From: an uncultured delta proteobacterium
Lineage (GTDB): Bacteria; Desulfobacterota; Desulfobulbia; Desulfobulbales; Desulfocapsaceae
Reading direction: 5' to 3'
Assembly: GCA_903875445.1 (NCBI GenBank)
Contig: CAIQWD010000064.1
Coordinates: forward strand, 113,044-177,043
DNA length: 64,000 nucleotides
Position 1 is the first letter of the stretch. Each line of letters opens with the position of its first letter. The notes under the pieces are model-generated. The model did not search any database and had not been told where the DNA came from. It saw only the letters and a list, made by a program, of their open reading frames with translations. Shown piece by piece: positions 20,492 to 29,784 of the stretch. Both the position numbers and the translations under genes were made by a program.

Positions 20492-21580
20492 TTACTCGTC
20501 TTGACCGTATTTATGGTAAGCGGCGCAGGTCCCTTCGCTCGACACCATGCAGGGACCGATCGGGTTGGCCGGGGTGCAGCGACTGCTGAAAAGGGGGCAT
20601 TCTCTCGGTGTATTCATACCCTTGAGAATGTTGCCGCACAGGCAGCCTTTCGGTTCCTGCGCTTCCGGCAGGGTGATCTCCAGGCGAACTTCGGCATCAA
20701 AGGCCGCGTATTTCTCGCGAATTTTCAAACCGCTCTGAGGGATGCGACCAAGGCCGCGCCAATCCATGTCGCTGGGTTCGAAGATCTCGGCGACCATTTT
20801 TGCCGCCCGCTGGTTAGCTTCCCAGGCGACGGCCCGGGGGTAGACGTTCTCCACCTTGATATCGCCGGTGCCTACCTGGCGGGCGAGGAGGATAAGGCTT
20901 TTCAGGAGATCGGCGGTTTCAAAGCCACCGACGACACAGGCAAGTTTATATTTTTTGGCGAGGGGCTCCCAGGCCCCGGCACCGATAATCGAGGAGACGT
21001 GGCCGGGACAAAGCAGGCCATCGATCTGCAGAGCGGGATCGCTGAGCAGGGCCTCCATCGGTGCGGGCATGGTTTTCTGTGTAGAAAAAACGACGAAATT
21101 TTTAATATTATTGTTTTTTGCAGCGAGGATCGTGGCGGCAATTCCGGGCGTTGTCGTTTCAAAACCGACACCTAAAAAGACCACCAGTTCGCCTGGATTG
21201 TTGACCGCCAATTCAAGGGCGTCCATCGGCGAATAGACGATTTCCACTTTCGCGCCGCGGGAACTGGCCTCGGCAAGCGAGCCATGGGTGCCGGGAACGC
21301 GAAACAGATCGCCGAAGATGGCGACCCGTACTCCGGGTCGATCGGCCATGCCGATAAAAGCGTCCATATGCGAGGCGGAGGTGACACAGACCGGGCAGCC
21401 GGGGCCGGAGACCAGTTGCATGCCGTCCGGCAAAATGGATCGTATGCCGTTACGGAAAATCGCCATGGTATGCGAACCGCACACTTCCATGACGCGTAGC
21501 GGTTTGCTGACCGCTCTTCGCAGTTCTTCGACCAGCGGTTTTGCCAGCTTGCTGTCGCGGTATTCATCGAGATATTTCAT
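20492..21580 (-). CDS. hypD: Hydrogenase maturation factor HypD
   Basis: A 362-aa HypD, the Fe-S scaffold on which, with HypC, the Fe(CN)2CO unit is assembled. Conserved motifs visible are MEVCGSHTMAIFR (redox Cys), SGPGCPVCVTS and VGFETTTPG. The C-terminal Cys cluster (GCLCGNILKG, ECPLFSSRCTP, IGPCMVSSEGTC) would bind the [4Fe-4S] cluster. It follows hypC after 12 nt. Confidence 0.97.
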   Translation of the reverse strand: MKYLDEYRDSKLAKPLVEELRRAVSKPLRVMEVCGSHTMAIFRNGIRSILPDGMQLVSGPGCPVCVTSASHMDAFIGMADRPGVRVAIFGDLFRVPGTHGSLAEASSRGAKVEIVYSPMDALELAVNNPGELVVFLGVGFETTTPGIAATILAAKNNNIKNFVVFSTQKTMPAPMEALLSDPALQIDGLLCPGHVSSIIGAGAWEPLAKKYKLACVVGGFETADLLKSLILLARQVGTGDIKVENVYPRAVAWEANQRAAKMVAEIFEPSDMDWRGLGRIPQSGLKIREKYAAFDAEVRLEITLPEAQEPKGCLCGNILKGMNTPRECPLFSSRCTPANPIGPCMVSSEGTCAAYHKYGQDE

Positions 21581-21592
21581 GGTGCGCCTTTG

Positions 21593-21856
21593 TCAAGAGA
21601 GCAGTTCTTCTGGTGTATTTTCGGCCAGTTCACGGAGCAGGGCAATATTTTTCAAGGCCTCTTCCTCAATCAGGGAATGGATGGCAAAACCGGCGTGAAT
21701 GATTACGTAGTCGCCAACGGCCGGCCAGTGATCGACTATATCGAGGCGAATCTGCCTGCTTATGCCGTCGGCATCGACGGTGGCTACCTGGCTTGTGGTA
21801 AAGTCGTCGGGATCACCCTGAACGTTTATGACCCTCATGGGAATTGCGAGACACAT
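21593..21856 (-). CDS. hypC: Hydrogenase maturation chaperone HypC
   Basis: An 87-aa HypC/HupF chaperone. The essential N-terminal Cys2 is present in MCLAIPMRV. HypC carries the Fe(CN)2CO moiety from HypD to the large subunit and binds its precursor. It starts at ATG 21856 behind GGAGGTCTGC and overlaps the 3' end of hypF by 44 nt, so translation is probably coupled. Confidence 0.96.
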   Translation of the reverse strand: MCLAIPMRVINVQGDPDDFTTSQVATVDADGISRQIRLDIVDHWPAVGDYVIIHAGFAIHSLIEEEALKNIALLRELAENTPEELLS

Positions 21857-24188
21857 GTCGCAGACCTCCTATTATTGTCTGACCAATGGAAACTGCTCCG
21901 TCGTTGACGGGCAGCAGGTTTCCGGTAAAAACCTGAAGTTGAAGGGACTGAAGAGTATGGTGCAGCCCTTCCAGCAGGATGCTGTTTTGCATGCATCCGC
22001 CGGAAAGAACAACTTGCCTTATGCCGGTCTGCTGGGCGAGAATGTCAAGGAGCCTGGTAATACTGCCTATGAGCAGACTGTGAAAGTGCCAGGCTATCTC
22101 GGCTGGGGGTTTGCCGCTTGCTATGCCGTTCAACACCAGTTTAACAAATTCCGGGCAACTAATCTCCCATTTTCCTTCGCGTACGCTGAGAAAAGCAGAT
22201 AAGTCGCTATGCGAATTAGGCAAAATATCTTCGTACCGTGATGAACCACGACCCTTTCTTGCCAGCGCTTCCAGTTCCATGGCCGCCTGACCCTCATAGC
22301 TGATTTTCCGGCGGATACCGAGCAGGGCGGCAACGGCGTCGAACAGCCGGCCGCAACTGGAGGTAAGTGGGCTATTAAAACCGCCAACCAGCATGGAAAT
22401 GATGGTGGTGACGGTGCCGGGATCGAGGTGCGATAATGCCGGTGGCAAGCGGTCGGCAACAGCGTCGGCCCCGAAGGTCTGGTAGAGGGCGGCGATGGCC
22501 ATTCGCCAAGGCTCGGTCGCCGCCGCATCGCCACCCGGGAGATGAAGGTGGCTGAGATGGCCGAGGCGGCGATAGGAGGTGAGCTCGGTAAGAAGGATCT
22601 CGCCGCCCCAGATGGTTCCGTCATCGCCAAGACCGGTGCCGTCAAGAACCACCGCAAGCACCGGTCCGATAAGACCGTGTTCAGCCATCACCGCCACGGC
22701 ATGGGCGTGGTGATGCTGGACCGGGTAGAGCGGCAGATTTCGGCTGGCGGCATAGCGGCTGCTCATGTAATCGGGGTGCAGATCGCAGGCAATGGCTTCA
22801 GGCTCTAGTTGCAGCACCTGGCACAGGTGGTCAATGGATTCGACATAAAATTCGTAGGAGGCAAGATTATCAAGATCGCCGATATGCTGGCTGGGAAAGG
22901 CGCTGTTCTCCCGGCCAAGACAAAAGGTGTTTTTCAGTCCGGCGCCGCAGCCGAGGATTTTCGGGAGTTGCCAGTTGATATGCAAGGGCGAGGGAACAAA
23001 ACCCCTGGCCCGTCGCAGTATCAGGGGGAGATCGGCAACGACTTTCGCCACCGAATCATCGACCCGGGTGACAATTTCCCGGTTGTGGAGGAGAAAGGCG
23101 TCGGCAATTGCCCCCAGACGTTGCAAGGCATCGTCATTGGCGGTGCAGATGGGGGCACCGCTTAGGTTCCCCGAGGTCATTACCAGCGCTTCCGGGCAGC
23201 CGGGCATCTGAAAAAACAGATGGTGCAGCGGCATATAGGGCAGCATCACGCCGATTTCATCGATGCCTGGTGCCAGATTTTCGGCGAGGCAGGTGCCGAC
23301 CTTTTTCTGCAGGAGGACGATGGGATGGGCCGGTGAGGTAAGCAACGCCATCTCCTGGGTACCGGCAATGCAGAAGGTATGGACTGCCGCAAGGTCGCGG
23401 ACCATGATCGCCAGAGGTTTGTCGGGCCGGCCTTTTCTCGTACGGAGAAGGGCAATGGCAGAACTCGAACAGCCGTTTACGGCAAGATGAAAGCCGCCCA
23501 TGCCCCGGATAGCGACAACCCGACCATCCTGCAATAGGGAAACGGTGTCGGCAAGGGGATTAGCTGAGGCAATCTTTTCTCCGGTGCGCGAGTGCAGGCT
23601 GATAGAGGGCCCGCATACCGGGCAGGCGTTCGGTTGGGCATGAAATCTTCTGTCTGTGGGATCGTGATATTCGCGCGCACATTTGCTGCAAAGGGCAAAG
23701 ACCTGCATCGAAGTCGTGGAACGGTCGTAGGGGATGTGGTGAACGATAGTAAACCGGGGTCCGCAGTTGGTGCAGTTGATAAACGGGTAATGAAAGCGGC
23801 GGTCGGCGGGATCAAGGAGTTCCCCCAGACAGTCGTCACAGAGCGCCACGTCCGGAGGAATTGCCGTGTTGGCCGAATCGCCGGCTATACTCGGGAGGAT
23901 GGTAAAGGCTTCGGTTGGTAAAGGTCCGCCTAACTCTTTCGTTAAAACTTTGAAGATCCGCGCCAGCGGCGGTGCCTCGGCGGTGATGGCGGTTATAAAA
24001 AGATGAAGCCTGTCGTTTGGCCCGGCGACCGTGATGACCACCCCGTCACCGGTGTTGGTCACCGTGCCGGCAATACCGAAACGACAGGCTAAATTGTAAA
24101 TGAAGGGTCGAAATCCTACGCCCTGAACCGTACCTTGGACAAGTATTTCGACCCCTTGCTGCTTATGCTTTGTGCTTGAATTTAACAC
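21813..24188 (-). CDS. hypF: Carbamoyltransferase HypF
   Basis: A HypF of about 791 aa, which converts carbamoyl phosphate to carbamoyl-AMP and passes the carbamoyl group to HypE. Domains in order are acylphosphatase (VQGTVQGVGFRPF near the start), two zinc-finger repeats (CDDCLGEL...CTNCGPRFT and CSKCAREY...CPVCGP), a YrdC-like domain and a Kae1/TsaD-like domain with HHHAHAVAVMAEHG. The start is uncertain: no ATG with a good ribosome-binding site precedes the first domain. GTG 24188 is the closest candidate and overlaps the cytochrome b gene by 26 nt. ATG 24224 or 24266 would add residues read out of frame from the cytochrome gene. Confidence 0.92.
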   Translation of the reverse strand: MLNSSTKHKQQGVEILVQGTVQGVGFRPFIYNLACRFGIAGTVTNTGDGVVITVAGPNDRLHLFITAITAEAPPLARIFKVLTKELGGPLPTEAFTILPSIAGDSANTAIPPDVALCDDCLGELLDPADRRFHYPFINCTNCGPRFTIVHHIPYDRSTTSMQVFALCSKCAREYHDPTDRRFHAQPNACPVCGPSISLHSRTGEKIASANPLADTVSLLQDGRVVAIRGMGGFHLAVNGCSSSAIALLRTRKGRPDKPLAIMVRDLAAVHTFCIAGTQEMALLTSPAHPIVLLQKKVGTCLAENLAPGIDEIGVMLPYMPLHHLFFQMPGCPEALVMTSGNLSGAPICTANDDALQRLGAIADAFLLHNREIVTRVDDSVAKVVADLPLILRRARGFVPSPLHINWQLPKILGCGAGLKNTFCLGRENSAFPSQHIGDLDNLASYEFYVESIDHLCQVLQLEPEAIACDLHPDYMSSRYAASRNLPLYPVQHHHAHAVAVMAEHGLIGPVLAVVLDGTGLGDDGTIWGGEILLTELTSYRRLGHLSHLHLPGGDAAATEPWRMAIAALYQTFGADAVADRLPPALSHLDPGTVTTIISMLVGGFNSPLTSSCGRLFDAVAALLGIRRKISYEGQAAMELEALARKGRGSSRYEDILPNSHSDLSAFLSVREGKWEISCPEFVKLVLNGIASGKPPAEIAWHFHSLLIGSITRLLDILAQQTGIRQVVLSGGCMQNSILLEGLHHTLQSLQLQVFTGNLLPVNDGAVSIGQTIIGGLRHVSRNSHEGHKRSG

Positions 24189-24807
24189 CGGTAAAGATAG
24201 AGGAGATAAGCCCCTCGGGTTCATTGGCATCATTCCATATGCAGAGATAGATATGGATGACGGCAAAGATCATAAACCACCACATGAGGATGTGGTGCAG
24301 ATACCGGGCAAATTGCTGACTGCCGAAAATCATCACCCCCCAGCCGGCCCAGAAAGAGGCCTCAGGGTACAACATGTAGAAGCCGCTGACAATCATGAAG
24401 ACGGCAGCGATGAAGGTGAAGAGATAGGTGAGACCGGCCAGGAGATTATGGCCGAGTCTCTCGTCATGTTTGTCGCTGATGTAACTGTACTGCAACAGGG
24501 TCCTGAACAGGTTGTTGATATTCCGTCCGGTTACGGGCAGGATATCTAAAACTCTCTCTTGGGCGTTGCCGAAGATATAGAGAAACAGCCTGATCGCCAC
24601 TGCTGAGGAAAAGGTATACGCTGCCAGATAGTGAATGTAGCGCATGGTTGCCATGGGGAAGCTGAAGCTTCCTTCAATCATGGTATTCGTCCATGGATTG
24701 TTGATGTAAAACCCTGTCACTACCAAAAACACGATAGACAGAGCAAACATCCAGTGGAACAGCCGGAGCAGTATGCTCCAGCAATGATGTTTTTCATATG
24801 TTGCCAT
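24163..24807 (-). CDS. hyaC: [NiFe] hydrogenase b-type cytochrome subunit
   Basis: A 214-aa integral membrane dihaem cytochrome b of the HyaC/HupC family, which anchors the periplasmic hydrogenase and passes electrons to the quinone pool. Four hydrophobic helices are evident (around residues 15-36, 52-75, 125-150 and 175-195). Candidate haem-ligand His residues lie in LLRLFHWMF, MRYIHYLAAYT and RYLHHILMWWFMIFAVIHIY. It sits 60 nt after the large subunit gene and overlaps hypF. Its presence marks the enzyme as a membrane-bound group 1 uptake hydrogenase. Confidence 0.94.
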   Translation of the reverse strand: MATYEKHHCWSILLRLFHWMFALSIVFLVVTGFYINNPWTNTMIEGSFSFPMATMRYIHYLAAYTFSSAVAIRLFLYIFGNAQERVLDILPVTGRNINNLFRTLLQYSYISDKHDERLGHNLLAGLTYLFTFIAAVFMIVSGFYMLYPEASFWAGWGVMIFGSQQFARYLHHILMWWFMIFAVIHIYLCIWNDANEPEGLISSIFTGVKFKHKA

Positions 24808-24867
24808 TCTATTACCTCCTGCGGTTTGAGCCGGAAAGAAAAGTTTTTCAGTGTTTGTGAAGAAGAC

Positions 24868-26568
24868 TTACATTGCTTTCACTTTCACTACTTCCTTACC
24901 TTCCGGATCGAGCATATGGACGGCACAGGCTATGCAAGGATCGAACGAATGGATGGTACGCAGAACCTCCAGGGGTTTTTCCGGGTCGGCAATCGGATTG
25001 CCGATCAGTGAGGCCTCGTAGGGGCCGAGTTGCCCTTTGTCATCCCGGGGACCGGCATTCCAGGTGGAAGGCACAACACACTGATAGTTCTTGATCTTGC
25101 CATTTTCGATAACGATCCAGTGCGACAGCAGGCCGCGCGGTGCCTCGTGGACGCCGACTCCGCGTTGCTCGCCCTTCGGATACGACCAGGGCCGGAAGAT
25201 TTCGTAATCCCCGGAAGCAATATTGTTGACCAAGAGATCCCAGTGCTTGAGGCAGAGGTCGGTCATCATTCCAGCTCGAACGGCGCGGGCAGCATGACGA
25301 CCGATGGTGCCATGGAGGGCCTCCGGACCAACTTTGGTGCCGGCGACAGCACTTACACGACCAAGGAAATCATTGACACTCTTGACGGTCAGCTCATGAC
25401 CTTGGGCATAGCCTACGACCATTTGCGCTAAGGGACCTACCTGCATCGGTTTGCCCTGGAAACGGGGGGCTTTCAACCAGGTGTACTTGCCGTCGTCCTG
25501 GAAGTCGGTGAACTTCGGATCGGTGGTGGATTCCCAAGGATGTTTCGACCAGTTGCCGTCATACCAGGCTTTGGCGATGGATTCCTGGACGTTTTCCTTG
25601 AAATAAGGATCGGCGTGAATGTTGATCGGCTTGATGGTTTTGAGATCACCGCCAAACACAGTACCACCAGGGAGATCGGCCTTGGTAGCCTTTGCGTCCA
25701 GGAACATGTCCGGTGCGGCCAGATAGTTGGTGACGCCGGCGCCGTAAGGAATCCAGGCGGCATACAGGGCGCCGACGGCAACTACGTCGGTCATGTAGAC
25801 CATCTTGATGAAGGACTGTACTTCTAGAACGAGTTCCTTGATATGATTCAGTCGCTCCATGGTGACAGCGGTCTGATTCTCGGGATTCAGGTTGGTAGTA
25901 ACGCCGCCGACGGTGAGGTTCTGGATATGCGGGTTTTTGCCGCCGATGATGGCCAGGGCCTGGGTGGCTTTACGTTGATAATCAAGGGCTTCCAGATAAT
26001 GGGAAACGGCCATGAGGTTGGCCTCGGGTGGCAGTTTCATGGCTGGGTGACCCCAGTAAGCGTTGGCGAAGGGGCCGAGTTGGCCACTTGCTACCAGCGC
26101 TTTCAGCTTGTCTTTCACAGCGGCAAAACGCTTGGGGCTGTTGCCGGACCAATCGGAAAGGCTGTCGGCAAGTATTGCGGTGGCAACCGGATCGGCACTG
26201 AGAGCGGAGACCACATCAACCCAGTCAAGGGCGGAAAGCGCATAAAAATGGACAATATGGTCGTGCAGGCAGTGGATAGACTGCACCATATTGCGGATCA
26301 GCTGGGCGTTGAGAGGGATTTCAAGACCAAGAGCGTTCTCAACGGAACGAACGGAAGCAAGTGCGTGTACAGTGGTGCAAACACCGCAAATGCGCTGAAC
26401 AAATAACCACGCATCGCGGGGGTCGCGGCCTTTGAGAATATTCTCAAGACCGCGGTACATCTGGCCGGAGGACCATGCCTTGGTGACCTTGCCTCCGTCT
26501 ACTTCGATATCTACTCTTAGGTGACCCTCGATCCGGGTTACCGGATCAATGGTGATTCGCTGAGCCAT
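24868..26568 (-). CDS. hyaB: [NiFe] uptake hydrogenase large subunit
   Basis: A 566-aa catalytic subunit oxidising H2. The four Ni-ligand cysteines are present: RICGVC (Cys61, Cys64) and DPCIACAVH (Cys545, Cys548). The precursor continues for 15 residues after His551, the tail cut off by the maturation protease encoded in the same operon. ATG 26568 with GGAGGTTTCAC in front is preferred over the in-frame TTG 15 nt upstream. All Ni ligands are Cys, with no in-frame UGA, so it is not an [NiFeSe] enzyme. It has no signal peptide and would be exported together with the Tat-tagged small subunit. Confidence 0.97.
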   Translation of the reverse strand: MAQRITIDPVTRIEGHLRVDIEVDGGKVTKAWSSGQMYRGLENILKGRDPRDAWLFVQRICGVCTTVHALASVRSVENALGLEIPLNAQLIRNMVQSIHCLHDHIVHFYALSALDWVDVVSALSADPVATAILADSLSDWSGNSPKRFAAVKDKLKALVASGQLGPFANAYWGHPAMKLPPEANLMAVSHYLEALDYQRKATQALAIIGGKNPHIQNLTVGGVTTNLNPENQTAVTMERLNHIKELVLEVQSFIKMVYMTDVVAVGALYAAWIPYGAGVTNYLAAPDMFLDAKATKADLPGGTVFGGDLKTIKPINIHADPYFKENVQESIAKAWYDGNWSKHPWESTTDPKFTDFQDDGKYTWLKAPRFQGKPMQVGPLAQMVVGYAQGHELTVKSVNDFLGRVSAVAGTKVGPEALHGTIGRHAARAVRAGMMTDLCLKHWDLLVNNIASGDYEIFRPWSYPKGEQRGVGVHEAPRGLLSHWIVIENGKIKNYQCVVPSTWNAGPRDDKGQLGPYEASLIGNPIADPEKPLEVLRTIHSFDPCIACAVHMLDPEGKEVVKVKAM

Positions 26569-26684
26569 GTGTGAAACCTCCAAATAGTAACTACCAGGTA
26601 AGGGAAAATGATTATTTTCCGAGCGCCGGTAAAAGTTTTATTAATCGCTAATCATTCATGTAGAGCAAGAATTTTTGTCGTTTT

Positions 26685-27755
26685 TTACTCTTCGCTTTTG
26701 CCCTTAATCAGTCGTTTGCCAATGCCTACAGCGGCATGGATACCGACTGCGGCGGCAGTTACACCGAGGACGGTCTTGCCGACCTTATCAGCACTGTCGA
26801 TGATTCCGCTGGCGGGGATTTTAACATTTGGCAGTCTTTCGTAGAATGGAGTCATGGTGTCCCAGAAATTTGGTTCGGTACAACCGATGCAGCCGTGACC
26901 GACACTTACCGGCCAAACACCGACGTCATTGAAGCGAACCGCCGGACAGTTGGAGAAGGTCTCGGGGCCTTTGCAGCCAACCTTGTAAAGGCAGTAGCCG
27001 AGTTTGTGTCCTTGATCGCCAAAATTTTCTACAAAACGGCCTTCATCAAAATGGGCACGACGTTCGCAATGGTCATGAATTCTTCTGCCATAGGCAAAGA
27101 GCGGGCGATTCAAATGGTCAAGGGCGGGCAGTCTCTTGAAGGTCAGGTAATGGAGAATGGTGCCAAGGAAAGATACCGGATTTGGCGGGCATCCGGGGAT
27201 ATTGACGATCGGTTTGCCACTCACCAGGGCCTGTACGCCGACAGATCCAGTCGGATTTGGTGCCGCAGCCTGAACTCCGCCAAACGTTGCGCAGGTGCCG
27301 ATGGCGATGATTGCCGAGGCCTTTGGCGCCACCTTGGCGAGGATTTCCATGGCGGTCTTGCCGGCGATTTTACAGTAGATACCGCCGTCTTTGGTCGGGA
27401 TTCCACCTTCGACGACCAAAATAAACGGATGTTTGTCAACGGTGTCATGCAGGTTCTGTTCGGCTTGATGGCCGGCTGCAGCCATGACTGTCTCGTGATA
27501 ATCAAGGGAGATTATGTCGAGAAGGAGGCGAGCCAAATCCGGGTGCGAGGAGCGCAGGAGACTTTCCGTGCAGCCCGTGCATTCCTGGAAATGGAGCCAA
27601 ATAACCCGTGGTCGTTCGGCGGTTGCAGCCGCTTCGACGAGTTTCGGGATCATCGCATCGGACAGCCCTAAAGCGGCTGCAGCCATTGTGCATCCCTTGA
27701 GGAACCCACGCCGATCAAGCTGCGGTCCCAGAGTTTTGTTTACCGTGTCTGCCAT
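26685..27755 (-). CDS. hyaA: [NiFe] uptake hydrogenase small subunit, Tat-exported
   Basis: A 356-aa electron-transfer subunit. The N-terminus has a twin-arginine signal (DRRGFLKG, Arg15-Arg16) and a hydrophobic stretch ending near EAAATA. The proximal [4Fe-4S] ligands are seen in ECTGCTES (Cys59, Cys62), GTCATFGG and PGCPPNP. Medial/distal ligands lie in HDHCERR, GYCLYKVGCKG and GHGCIGCTEPNFWD. The proximal site lacks the extra cysteines of the [4Fe-3S] O2-tolerant type, so an oxygen-sensitive enzyme is expected. A C-terminal hydrophobic helix (about residues 323-345) anchors it beside cytochrome b. It is first in the ten-gene operon; ATG follows GGAGGTTGAT. Confidence 0.97.
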   Translation of the reverse strand: MADTVNKTLGPQLDRRGFLKGCTMAAAALGLSDAMIPKLVEAAATAERPRVIWLHFQECTGCTESLLRSSHPDLARLLLDIISLDYHETVMAAAGHQAEQNLHDTVDKHPFILVVEGGIPTKDGGIYCKIAGKTAMEILAKVAPKASAIIAIGTCATFGGVQAAAPNPTGSVGVQALVSGKPIVNIPGCPPNPVSFLGTILHYLTFKRLPALDHLNRPLFAYGRRIHDHCERRAHFDEGRFVENFGDQGHKLGYCLYKVGCKGPETFSNCPAVRFNDVGVWPVSVGHGCIGCTEPNFWDTMTPFYERLPNVKIPASGIIDSADKVGKTVLGVTAAAVGIHAAVGIGKRLIKGKSEE

Positions 27756-28375
27756 ATCAACCTCCTATTGCTGTGTGACAACAAATGTGCGCCAATGCGC
27801 GGTTGCTTCGGCATGAGCGATGCCGAAGAAGTGAATAAAAAAGAAAAATAGGAAAAAGGGGAAAAGGTAAAGCCGGCCGGCTTTGGTATTTCCGAACATC
27901 GACTCCGTTGTTGCGTGTCCTCGTGAAAAGCTGTGGAAACGGGAAACGGAAGGAAATTCTGAGACTTGCAACGTAACGAATATGTGGCGCTGTACCGATT
28001 GGTATTTTGGTGATACCGGTTTGATTCGGGGGGCGGGCAAGAAAGTGTGCCAAGTGTGCGACGTAAACAGCGTTAGAAGGTTTTTTATCACCATTGTGCA
28101 AAGAGTGCGTCAATGTTTTTGGCAGAAACACAAAAAAGCTTGTGCGAACGGTCCTACTCGACGGTAAAGGTGGCAAAAAGTAACACCTTTGTAGTATCAG
28201 CGCAAGATCAAATTCGGCCTTTTCAGGCTCTATCTGTAGTTTCCGAGCAGATCCACAGCGACTACGCATAAAACGCACAAAATCTGAGCTGAAATGCTGT
28301 GGGCCAAGGCAATATTTGCACAAATTCAGGATAAAGGTGAATCTGGAAATAAGCTGAGGGATGGTGCAAAGTATG
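27756..28375. other. Long leader/promoter region of the hydrogenase operon
   Basis: 620 bases without a convincing gene. ORFs on both strands here lack ribosome-binding sites and coding character. On the minus strand, 28053-28037 reads TTGGCAC-(N7)-TTGC, which resembles a sigma-54 element, but the GG and GC dinucleotides are one base further apart than the consensus, so I do not call it a promoter. Confidence 0.5.
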
Positions 28376-29779
28376 TTATTTCTTGAAACCGAAGATTCCG
28401 CCCTTGGTTTTTGCAGAAAAAGCCGGCTTGCATTTGGGCGGAGGGTGCTTTTTCTCTTGTGGTGCGAGTTGTGCCGGGGTGGGTTGAAGAGCTTCCGGTG
28501 GTCGTGGCGGAGAATCTGTTGTCAGGGCTTCGTCGTCAATCGGTTCGCCGGTAAGAGCTTCCGTGTAGAAATGGTAAAAAAGCTCGGTTCTTCTGAAATA
28601 ACTTTTACGTTTTAACCATTTGGGCCATCCGTTCGCTCCTTTGTTGTGGATGAAGAGGGAGAGATTGATCAGCAGGTTCACCGTTTCCTGGCGAAGCGAA
28701 CGACGCAGGTTGAGATCTACACCAATGGTTCGGTCTATTTCGTCACGAATCTGTTTTGCTAATTGGAACAGAGCACCGCTTTTTCGGAACTCACTATACA
28801 GTTGCCAGCGAGCTTCTACCCAGGGGACAAGAATGAGAGCGAATAAAAAGAAATCAGGCTGGCGGTGGATGTTTTGTTGAACTGCCAGGGCATTGGCGCG
28901 GTCAATGGTTTGAAAAATTCTCGCAAGCAGCTCCCTTGGGTGGTTGAGGGTGTCTGCACTCTTCAACAGAGTTTTACGGTAGAAGGGGAAGAGATTGGCG
29001 AAAATCCCCGAGTCGGCGGCTAACCGAAACCAATGATGCGCGGCACCATCATAGAGATCCTTAAGAAATTCGTCACGAAGTCGGGATGGAGGGCAGAGAC
29101 GGAGCTTGTCACTGTTGGTGCAGATGGCTTTCCAGGTTTCGGCTTCAATGGTGAAGTTGTTTCTGGCCGCGTGGCGGATGGCCCGCATCATTCGTACCGG
29201 ATCGCGACCGATCCTGCGACCAGGCTCACCACCAATTCTGACGATGCCCCGATCAAGATCGGCGGTGCCCCCGACATAATCGATAATTGTGCCTTTTTCT
29301 ATTTCATAAAAGAGTGAATTGATAGTGAGATCGCGGCGCCTGGCATCTTCGCTCAAGGTACCGAAGGTATTGTTGGGGGCAAGCACCTCTTCCGGTCCAT
29401 CCAGGTCATATTCACTGAGTGATCGCAGGGTGCTGATTTCGATGGTTTTTCCGGCTTTGAAAAAGACTTGGACCAGGCGGAAGCGTCGACCGATGGTGTT
29501 GCTGTGGGGGAACAATTTACGCAGCTGACCTGGCCGTGCATCGGTGCTGATGTCAAAATCTTTGGGAGTCTTTCCGAGGTACAGGTCGCGCACTCCGCCG
29601 CCGACAAGGTAGCCGGCAAAACCGGCATCGGCGAGTTTTCTCAGGATAAAAAGTGCGTCCCGGTCAATTTGATCGGGAGTGATGGGGTGTTCTTCGGGGG
29701 GAATAATACGGGCGGAAAGTGCGGGTGTCGGAACTTCTGGGGCGTCATCTTCTTTAAGAAAATCCATAGTCAGACTCAA
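28376..29779 (-). CDS. PcnB-like poly(A) polymerase / tRNA nucleotidyltransferase family protein
   Basis: A 467-aa class II nucleotidyltransferase. The catalytic head has YLVGGGVRDLYLGKTPKDFDISTDA, with the metal-binding DxD in DFD, then RRFRLVQVFF and the RRDLTINSLFYE motif. The neck follows with RIGRDPVRMMRAIRHAARNNF. The ARPGQLRKLF and RRFRLVQV segments favour the bacterial poly(A) polymerase I (PcnB) subgroup over CCA-adding enzymes. A low-complexity Pro/Lys C-terminal tail (last 50 residues) resembles basic RNA-binding tails of PcnB. It starts at ATG 29779; ATG 29767 is an in-frame alternative. It lies 5 nt downstream of the nitronate monooxygenase-like gene. Confidence 0.85.
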   Translation of the reverse strand: MSLTMDFLKEDDAPEVPTPALSARIIPPEEHPITPDQIDRDALFILRKLADAGFAGYLVGGGVRDLYLGKTPKDFDISTDARPGQLRKLFPHSNTIGRRFRLVQVFFKAGKTIEISTLRSLSEYDLDGPEEVLAPNNTFGTLSEDARRRDLTINSLFYEIEKGTIIDYVGGTADLDRGIVRIGGEPGRRIGRDPVRMMRAIRHAARNNFTIEAETWKAICTNSDKLRLCPPSRLRDEFLKDLYDGAAHHWFRLAADSGIFANLFPFYRKTLLKSADTLNHPRELLARIFQTIDRANALAVQQNIHRQPDFFLFALILVPWVEARWQLYSEFRKSGALFQLAKQIRDEIDRTIGVDLNLRRSLRQETVNLLINLSLFIHNKGANGWPKWLKRKSYFRRTELFYHFYTEALTGEPIDDEALTTDSPPRPPEALQPTPAQLAPQEKKHPPPKCKPAFSAKTKGGIFGFKK

Positions 29780-29784
29780 GGCGG

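Noticed and set aside
24868..26568. [NiFeSe] hydrogenase with selenocysteine as Ni ligand
   Set aside because: I checked the C-terminal ligand motif: DPCIACAVH is encoded with Cys codons and the frame continues normally to its own stop, so this is a plain [NiFe] enzyme.
27757..28323. 188-codon ORF in the hydrogenase leader (minus strand)
   Set aside because: Its composition (many Phe, Arg and Ser in runs) is not protein-like, it has no ribosome-binding site and would overlap the small-subunit start region.
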